Shown: in pieces, positions 6,976-11,681 of the stretch
Layout of the letters: each line of letters begins with the position of its first letter
Position numbering within the stretch: the first letter of the stretch is position 1
Assembly (NCBI GenBank): GCA_002439755.1
Contig: DJPH01000027.1
Coordinates: 1 to 11,681, forward strand
Source of the DNA: Prevotellaceae bacterium UBA6417
Lineage (GTDB): Bacteria > Bacteroidota > Bacteroidia > Bacteroidales > Bacteroidaceae
Direction of reading: 5' to 3'
DNA: 11,681 bases
Translations under genes and position numbers: made by a program
Notes under the pieces: model-generated
Seen by the model: only the letters and a program-made list of their open reading frames with translations
Told to the model about the DNA's origin: nothing
Databases searched by the model: none

Positions 6976-8076
6976 TTACCGGACAATCTTATCTTCCAAC
7001 GGCCACCCCATGATTTGCGAGATGCGCGGAATCAGCGTCATGGCTATCTTGCGTTGTCCCTGGTAGTTGGGGTGCCAATTGGCCCCCATGTCATGGTCAT
7101 AGTCTACAATGTCGGGCATGGCCGAAGCCATATAGACCTTGTCCATGTCCTTGATGCGTGTCCGTACTTCTTCCAATGATTTCAGCAAAGGGGCTTGTGC
7201 CGAGTGTGGCGTGATGCACAGAATGGGAACATCACCGTAATGTTCTCTTATCTGTCCGATCATTTTCAAATAGTTGTCGGCGTATGTAGAGGGAGACGGT
7301 CCTTTTCCTGTTGAATAGTCGTTGGTACCAAGATTGATGGTGACAAGGTCGGGGTGATAAGCCTTGAAGTCATAAGCAGGAGCGGAACTTTCGTCGAATA
7401 CGCGCAGATAGCGTTCCACCATGTTGTTTTTTGATACCATTTCCTTGTCCCCGTAGTTGCGCGACATGCCCATGCCCGAATGAGCCACCAACACGTAGTC
7501 GGCGTTGAAATATCGTGCGATGATGCATCCGTAGGCTTGGTCGCAGTTTTCTGTTTCGACCTTGAAATTTTCTTCCTTGCCGGCTTCCGTGCCGTAGCCG
7601 CAGGTATAGGAATCTCCAATCACTTCGATGAGGCGCTGTTTGTGTTTTACAGGAGCCGTCTTTCCCTGGTCTGCGATGTAGAAACCGTGGATGGTGGTGC
7701 GTCCCTGATTGCCTTCCGTGCATTTTTGCAGGCGCAGACGGTGAAAGCCTTTGCTGAGCTTCTCTGCCAATACGATGCGGATAGGCTTTTGAGAGTTGAC
7801 TTGTATCTTTTTTGTAAACTTGTCATCGATGAAGACATTGAAATAGTCGTTTTGCGTGTCCGAGATTTCCACGGCTATACCGCCTCCCGTAAAGTCTGTT
7901 TGCAGGTAGGTGCCGCTCCAGTCAAAGGCTATGCTCCCGTCGTTGCCGGCGCATACACGTCCTGTATAGGATATGCCTGAATCCGTAGCTGCAATTTTTT
8001 TTGTGTAGCTGCGTTCAGCTTGTGTCTGCAGCGCAAAAGTCAGCAGACAGATTATAAGAAAAATCTTTTGTCTCAT
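6976..8076 (-). CDS. Secreted SGNH/GDSL hydrolase, carbohydrate esterase family 2-like
   Basis: A 366-residue exported protein. Residues 1-20 are a signal peptide (basic MRQK, hydrophobic core, cleavage after LQTQA), so it acts in the periplasm or outside. Residues ~25-140 look like the beta-sandwich found N-terminal in CE2 esterases. From 150 comes the SGNH domain: block I IGDSYTCGYGTE with nucleophile Ser156, a GMGMSRN segment near block II (201-207), block III NLGTNDYS (248-255), and the catalytic His335 in NWHPNYQGQ. The usual SGNH acid is not obvious next to His335, as in CE2 enzymes, which often use a Ser-His dyad. CE2 members deacetylate xylan, glucomannan or other acetylated sugars; that role here is inferred. 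The gene is first in the operon with radA and the COG2509 gene and starts 140 bp from a divergent GNAT gene. Confidence 0.87.
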   Translation of the reverse strand: MRQKIFLIICLLTFALQTQAERSYTKKIAATDSGISYTGRVCAGNDGSIAFDWSGTYLQTDFTGGGIAVEISDTQNDYFNVFIDDKFTKKIQVNSQKPIRIVLAEKLSKGFHRLRLQKCTEGNQGRTTIHGFYIADQGKTAPVKHKQRLIEVIGDSYTCGYGTEAGKEENFKVETENCDQAYGCIIARYFNADYVLVAHSGMGMSRNYGDKEMVSKNNMVERYLRVFDESSAPAYDFKAYHPDLVTINLGTNDYSTGKGPSPSTYADNYLKMIGQIREHYGDVPILCITPHSAQAPLLKSLEEVRTRIKDMDKVYMASAMPDIVDYDHDMGANWHPNYQGQRKIAMTLIPRISQIMGWPLEDKIVR

Positions 8077-8096
8077 GTATTTGTCATTTTGAACTG

Positions 8097-8128
8097 CAAT
8101 ATTACAATAAAAATCATTTTGGGGCGAA
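8097..8128 (-). promoter_or_regulatory. Weak candidate promoter for the esterase-radA operon
   Basis: On the minus strand, TTCG (8128-8125) and TAATATTG (8104-8097) are separated by 20 bp. Each differs by one base from the Bacteroides -33 (TTTG) and -7 (TAnnTTTG) elements and the spacing is in range. It lies 21 bp upstream of the esterase start. Two imperfect boxes make this tentative. Confidence 0.35.
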
Positions 8129-8178
8129 CGTCACGCCTTGTTTTTGCATTTTACGACAGCTTTGTTATGGATAAATTG

Positions 8179-8186
8179 TAATTTTG
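8179..8186 (+). promoter_or_regulatory. Candidate -7 promoter element for the GNAT-M20 gene pair
   Basis: TAATTTTG is an exact match to TAnnTTTG, 29 bp upstream of the GNAT start. A TTTG at 8161-8164 is present but only 14 bp away, shorter than the usual 19-21 bp. The region between the divergent esterase and GNAT genes (8077-8215) therefore probably carries back-to-back promoters. Confidence 0.5.
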
Positions 8187-8215
8187 CATCTATCCAACTA
8201 CTATAGCAAATAAAA

Positions 8216-8686
8216 ATGAAGATACGATTTGCACAAAATAAAGACATGCCCCGTATCAATGAATTGCTGATGCAGGTCGAGGCGGTCCATCATGTCGGTC
8301 GTCCCGATTTGTTCAAGGCCGGAGGGAAGAAATATACCGACGCGCAACTGTCGTCCATCATTGCCGATCCGCAGACTCCGGTGCTGGTGGCTGTAGATGA
8401 ATGCGATACGCTGCAAGGCTATGCTTTCTGTGTTTTCCGGCAATATGAGAATGACAATATTCTGACAGACATCAAGACGCTTTATGTGGACGACCTTTGT
8501 ATCGATGAAAGAATGCGTGGCCGCCATATAGGCAGAACTCTCTATGAAGGTGTGCTGGCCTTGGCTCGCCGTAGTGGCTGCTACAATGTTACTCTCAACG
8601 TGTGGTGCTGTAATGAGGCTGCCATGAAGTTTTATGAAAAATGTGGCTTGCGTCCTCAGAAAATTGGAATGGAAAAGATATTGTGA
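8216..8686 (+). CDS. GNAT-family N-acyltransferase
   Basis: A 156-residue cytoplasmic protein, the normal size of a single GNAT domain, which transfers acyl from acyl-CoA to an amine. The central strands carry YVDDLCIDERMRGRHIG (residues 90-106), with the CoA pyrophosphate-binding R/Q-x-x-G-x-G/A loop represented by RGRHIG (101-106). It is followed by the expected helix, then the NVWCCNEAAMKFYEKCGL stretch (128-145), where Asn133 and Tyr140 match the usual motif B positions. The ATG at 8216 sits in an AT-rich leader without Shine-Dalgarno. The stop is 4 bp from the start of an M20 deacylase gene, so the two are almost certainly co-translated. The amine substrate is unknown; with an ArgE-like partner an amino acid is a fair guess, but protein or small-molecule acetylation is equally possible. 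Confidence 0.85.
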   Translation: MKIRFAQNKDMPRINELLMQVEAVHHVGRPDLFKAGGKKYTDAQLSSIIADPQTPVLVAVDECDTLQGYAFCVFRQYENDNILTDIKTLYVDDLCIDERMRGRHIGRTLYEGVLALARRSGCYNVTLNVWCCNEAAMKFYEKCGLRPQKIGMEKIL

Positions 8687-8690
8687 AAGG

Positions 8691-9740
8691 ATGTTGCCAC
8701 CTGTAGAATTGTTGAAGTCGTTGATAGCCATTCCTTCGCACAGCCGCGAAGAAAAACAGGCTGCCGATTTTCTGGAAAATGTGATGCTTTCGGCCGGCTT
8801 GTCGCCTTATCGTTCAGGTAACAATGTCTGGGCTGTTGCACCGGGTTATGATGAACATCGTCCCACCTTGCTACTGAACGCCCATATAGATACGGTACGT
8901 CCGGCCGATGGATGGACACGCGATCCTTATGTGCCGGTTGTTGAGGGAAACCGGCTTTACGGCCTCGGCTCGAACGATTGCGGGGGCGGTCTGGTGAGCT
9001 TGCTGCATGCATTCTGTCGCTTGCGTGAAAAGCCGCAACCATACAATCTCATCTTTTTGGCCTCAGCCGAGGAAGAGGTGTCGGGGAGCAACGGCATAGC
9101 TTCTGTGTTGCCGTTGCTGCCGAAAATCGATGTGGCTGTAGTGGGCGAGCCCACTTCGTTGCAACCGGCCACCAGCGAACGCGGTTTGATGGTGCTTGAT
9201 TGTACGGCTCACGGAAAAGCCGGACATGCGGCGCGCAATGAGGGCGAAAATGCACTCTATAAGGCCATGGATGATATCGGATGGATTCGTTCTTATTGTT
9301 TTGAGAAGGTTTCCCCTCAGTTGGGCTCGGTCAAAATGACTGCCACCATTATCCAGGCCGGCACCTTGCACAACTGCATACCTGATGTCTGTACCTTTAC
9401 AGTGGATGTACGCATCAACGATTGTTATACCAATGCCGAGATTCTTTCAATCATAAAAGCGCATTTGCAGTCTGATGTGAAAGCCCGTTCCACTCGCTTG
9501 AGCTCTTCCCACATCTCATTGCTTCATCCGTTGGTGAGAGCCGCAGAGGAAATGGGGCTGATACCTTTCGGTTCGCCTACTCTGAGCGACCAGGCATTGA
9601 TGCCGTTCCCTTCTTTCAAGTTGGGACCCGGCGATTCGGCACGTTCGCATACGGCCGATGAATACATCGAACCGGACAGCATAGAAAAGGCGGTGGATTT
9701 ATATTTGAAATTGTTGGACGGACGCAACATTGTCTTTTGA
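8691..9740 (+). CDS. argE: M20-family N-acyl-amino-acid deacylase, ArgE/DapE-like (probable arginine biosynthesis)
   Basis: A 349-residue zinc hydrolase, close to the length I expect for ArgE-like proteins of this group. Metal and catalytic residues are complete: His65-x-Asp67 (NAHIDTV), Asp96 (SNDCGGG), the Glu127-Glu128 pair (catalytic base and ligand), Glu153 (GEPTS) and His320 (SARSHTADEY). The dimerisation insert lies at about 165-275. ArgE removes the acyl group from N-acetylornithine or, in Bacteroides, probably from an N-succinyl intermediate, because the B. fragilis transcarbamylase prefers N-succinylornithine. The start at 8691 was chosen because the preceding 19 codons of the open frame overlap the GNAT gene and are not family-like; AAAGG directly precedes it. 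DapE or a dipeptidase is the main alternative. The gene symbol is tentative, the M20 family is not. Confidence 0.8.
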   Translation: MLPPVELLKSLIAIPSHSREEKQAADFLENVMLSAGLSPYRSGNNVWAVAPGYDEHRPTLLLNAHIDTVRPADGWTRDPYVPVVEGNRLYGLGSNDCGGGLVSLLHAFCRLREKPQPYNLIFLASAEEEVSGSNGIASVLPLLPKIDVAVVGEPTSLQPATSERGLMVLDCTAHGKAGHAARNEGENALYKAMDDIGWIRSYCFEKVSPQLGSVKMTATIIQAGTLHNCIPDVCTFTVDVRINDCYTNAEILSIIKAHLQSDVKARSTRLSSSHISLLHPLVRAAEEMGLIPFGSPTLSDQALMPFPSFKLGPGDSARSHTADEYIEPDSIEKAVDLYLKLLDGRNIVF

Positions 9741-9982
9741 TGCTCGGAGACGTTTTTCTGTCTTGCTGCTGTCCAATCCGGCTCCTATATATAATGTACG
9801 CGCGTGCGCGATGCAGAATTTTCAGCCTTGGTTATAGGCAATTGCATGCCTTGAAGTGCATGGCTGGAAAAATGCTCTTGATTTTTGCAGGGTTGCAGTT
9901 GTTTCGTAACAGAATCAAGGCGGATTTTGTACGAATCAACAAGGAAATCAACTGAATTAAGAATGTTTTTTTTGAGCTCAAT
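9741..9982. other. Non-coding gap between the M20 gene and the TPR gene promoter
   Basis: I see no convincing gene here. A 71-codon frame (ATG at 9740, overlapping the M20 stop as TGATG) runs to 9955, but its composition (Cys- and Arg-rich, no domain) looks accidental. Visible details are the alternating purine-pyrimidine tract near 9786-9810, a near-duplicate TGCATGCC/TGCATGGC around 9843-9865, and three AATCAA copies (9913, 9934, 9946). No clear terminator for the M20 gene was found. Confidence 0.5.
9794..9810. other. 17-bp alternating purine-pyrimidine tract (Z-DNA-prone)
   Basis: From A9794 to G9810 purines and pyrimidines alternate without a break, mostly CG steps. It is preceded by eight alternating TA bases (9786-9793) with a single phase break between. 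Such tracts adopt left-handed DNA under negative supercoiling. No function can be assigned from sequence. Confidence 0.4.
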
Positions 9983-10015
9983 TTTGTGGATGAAGGCATA
10001 AAAGCACTAAATTTG
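9983..10015 (+). promoter_or_regulatory. Bacteroides-type promoter for the TPR sensor gene
   Basis: TTTG (9983-9986) and TAAATTTG (10008-10015) both match the consensus exactly, with 21 bp between. This is the best promoter in the window. Transcription should begin near 10022-10025, leaving only ~16-20 nt before the ATG at 10041. That makes the GTG at 10029 an unlikely start. Confidence 0.75.
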
Positions 10016-10040
10016 CAATCTCTGACAGGTGAAGCAGAAT

Positions 10041-11675
10041 ATGACGAAAGCAAAACCGATAAAATGTGTTACAGCATTATTGTTTTTCTTCTTCCTCGCT
10101 TGCGGTGAGGAGCGGAAAATCGACAGATTGTTCGACCGTGCCGAAGCATTAATGTACACCTGTCCTGATTCAGCTTATAGTCTGTTGGATTCTGTAAGAG
10201 GAAAGGAATTCGCATCGGATGCAGATCGTGCAAGATTCAGCTTGCTTTATACACAGGCACAGACAAAGGTGCATGACGGCAACAAAAGCGAGGAACGTAT
10301 CCGTTTTGCTTCGGATTATTATGACAGGTACGGTACAGTTAGGGAAAAATGTCTTTCCAGTTTTTATTTGGGCTTCGTGCAGGCTGACAAGCATCGTTAC
10401 AAACAAGCCATGTACTCGTATATGAAGGCCGAGAGTTATCTGCCCGAATTAGATGACGACTATTTGAAAGGTTTGCTGTATGGGCGTATGGGAGAGCTTT
10501 ACCGCAGTTATTATGATGCCCATAAAGCATTGGAGGAATATACGAAAAGCCTCATGTTTTTTAAGAAGGCAAACAGGCATGCAAATGTAAATTTTGTGAT
10601 GAGTGATATTGCAGAATTGTATAGTTATCTGCAGGATTATCCGAAGAGTATTGATTATTATGAGCAGGCTATCAGGTTGGCTCGTAAACTGAAAGACACT
10701 GTTTTTGTCCAGGATTGTCTGACAGGTCTGTTTATTGCTTGTGAAAACGGAGGACTTTATGGCAGGGCGGATTCGGCATATGAAAGAATGTCTCCATCGT
10801 ATAAATATCTGAATCTGCCGGATTATCAAAGCTCTGTTTCTGTTGCCCACATGTATGCTCGTAAGAACCAAGCGGACAGTGTGCATGCTTACTTGAAACA
10901 GGCATGGCATTTGGCAGAGGATAAAACGGATTCAGCTGTAATCTATTTTCGTGAGTATTTGATATATGAAATGACGGGAGATATTTCGAAAGCATATAAG
11001 GCATTAGTGAACTATGGCTTCAAGGAGAGGCCTTTGATCCGTCAAAGGCTGTCACAGCCTATTCTGACTTATCAAAAGGAATACTTCCGATCGCAAGCGG
11101 AATTGTCCAACTTGCAGTCACGATATGAGAGAGAAAAGAGCAACAGAAAAGTTTTCGTTGCATTCCTAATAGTGTTTGCTGCTGCTTATTGGACTTTTAG
11201 ACTGCACATGAAAAAGAAACGGGAAATAGCTTCCTATCTGTGTCGTTTGGAAAATCTTGTGTGTGTACTCAATGAAAAAGAAATCGAGTTGGGCGAGTCA
11301 AAAAAGCGAATCAATGAGATCTCTTATATTCAGTCTGATATGCAAGATCGCCTCAATAATAAAGATGCTGAACTTACGGATATGAAGCGACATTTGCAGG
11401 ATATAGAAAACTGCCAGTGGCAGTTGCAGCAGAAAGTATACGAAGTATTCAGAAGAAACAGTAGCCGTATCAATGAACTTTATTCAGCTTATATAACCGA
11501 TGAAAGTTCAGGACAATGCGGCAATTCGGCCTCCTATCGTGCTTTGAAAAGCCTTATGAACAAATTGAGCGATAATAAGGACGTATTCCGATTGCTGGAA
11601 GCAGAAATCAATGAGTGTTTTGGCGGAATAATGAAAAAAGTCCGCCAGGGTTTTCCAAAGTGGTTCATCCGATAA
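10041..11675 (+). CDS. TPR / transmembrane / coiled-coil sensor-regulator, probably cut short by a frameshift
   Basis: A 544-residue membrane protein of a large Bacteroidales family combining exported tetratricopeptide repeats with a cytoplasmic coiled coil, thought to act in regulation. The start is a signal or lipoprotein-like leader (basic, then a Phe-rich core ending FFLAC, Cys21; the lipobox is imperfect). TPR-like helix pairs span about 35-330, clearest around 125-215. A transmembrane helix lies at about 370-388, followed by Lys/Arg (positive inside) and a coiled coil to about 475. The reading frame ends in GFPKWFIR at 11675. Relatives I know continue after the FPK-type motif into a C-terminal DNA-binding-like region. 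Skipping one T at 11664-11665 would read FPKWSSDKC into the window end. The gene is therefore either truncated or frameshifted. ATG 10041 is preferred to GTG 10029 on promoter position. Confidence 0.75.
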   Translation: MTKAKPIKCVTALLFFFFLACGEERKIDRLFDRAEALMYTCPDSAYSLLDSVRGKEFASDADRARFSLLYTQAQTKVHDGNKSEERIRFASDYYDRYGTVREKCLSSFYLGFVQADKHRYKQAMYSYMKAESYLPELDDDYLKGLLYGRMGELYRSYYDAHKALEEYTKSLMFFKKANRHANVNFVMSDIAELYSYLQDYPKSIDYYEQAIRLARKLKDTVFVQDCLTGLFIACENGGLYGRADSAYERMSPSYKYLNLPDYQSSVSVAHMYARKNQADSVHAYLKQAWHLAEDKTDSAVIYFREYLIYEMTGDISKAYKALVNYGFKERPLIRQRLSQPILTYQKEYFRSQAELSNLQSRYEREKSNRKVFVAFLIVFAAAYWTFRLHMKKKREIASYLCRLENLVCVLNEKEIELGESKKRINEISYIQSDMQDRLNNKDAELTDMKRHLQDIENCQWQLQQKVYEVFRRNSSRINELYSAYITDESSGQCGNSASYRALKSLMNKLSDNKDVFRLLEAEINECFGGIMKKVRQGFPKWFIR

Positions 11676-11681
11676 ATGCGT

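Noticed and set aside
6957..6986. Upstream extension of radA by 10 codons
   Set aside because: RadA proteins start with MAK-type residues directly before the zinc finger; the extension overlaps the esterase stop.
8634..8690. Upstream extension of the M20 gene by 19 codons
   Set aside because: It lies out of frame inside the GNAT gene and encodes a Cys/Arg-rich stretch unlike M20 N-termini.
9737..9955. A 72-codon frame starting at TTG 9737 / ATG 9740, overlapping the M20 stop as TGATG
   Set aside because: The overlap looks like coupling, but the product is Cys- and Arg-rich without any domain, signal or family resemblance, and it runs through the alternating purine-pyrimidine tract; probably accidental.
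10029..10040. GTG start for the TPR protein
   Set aside because: Only a few bases from the predicted transcription start; the ATG at 10041 gives a normal signal sequence and a better leader length.
1..11681. tRNA, rRNA, CRISPR array, insertion sequence or attachment site
   Set aside because: No cloverleaf, no regular repeat-spacer pattern, no transposase or integrase frame, and no flanking direct repeats were seen on reading both strands.

Overview
The window looks like chromosomal DNA from a Bacteroidales bacterium, most likely Bacteroides, Phocaeicola or a close relative. The basis is the protein families (a TPR / membrane-helix / coiled-coil sensor, a CE2-like SGNH esterase, a COG2509 FAD protein), lipoprotein signals, start regions without Shine-Dalgarno sequences, and several matches to the Bacteroides promoter (TTTG about 19-21 bp upstream of TAnnTTTG). 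No tRNA, rRNA, CRISPR array, intact transposase or integrase was seen.

Left part (1-3802, + strand, visibly AT-richer, accessory in character): the end of a radical SAM/SPASM protein overlaps a Gfo/Idh/MocA oxidoreductase by 4 bp. A small lipoprotein gene follows 10 bp later, and a strong hairpin terminator closes the unit. After a gap with a promoter -7 element come a HAD phosphatase and a left-handed beta-helix acetyltransferase of the maltose/galactoside O-acetyltransferase type. This assortment suits tailoring of sugars or surface polysaccharide, but no glycosyltransferase, flippase or polymerase is visible, so the pathway stays open. The part ends in a previously unlabelled relic: the C-terminus of a DUF1016/YhcG-type PDDEXK nuclease with an in-frame TAA.

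Middle part (3855-8076, - strand, GC-richer, housekeeping in character): three genes with 19-bp gaps form a likely operon, transcribed from 8076 downwards: a secreted SGNH/CE2-type esterase, radA, and a COG2509 FAD-dependent dehydrogenase. An inverted repeat at 3855-3900 is a plausible terminator.

Right part (8179-11681, + strand): a divergent promoter region leads to a GNAT acyltransferase and, 4 bp later, an M20 deacylase resembling ArgE, probably a pair in N-acyl amino acid (arginine) metabolism. A 300-bp gap holds an alternating purine-pyrimidine tract and a textbook Bacteroides promoter. That promoter drives a TPR membrane protein whose reading frame stops 6 bp before the window end, at a point where its family normally continues; one extra T could explain this.

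No convincing wholly new system is visible. The best leads are the nuclease relic at the accessory/core boundary, the possible frameshift in the TPR sensor, the GNAT-M20 pair, and the truncated SPASM/oxidoreductase/lipoprotein unit at the left edge.
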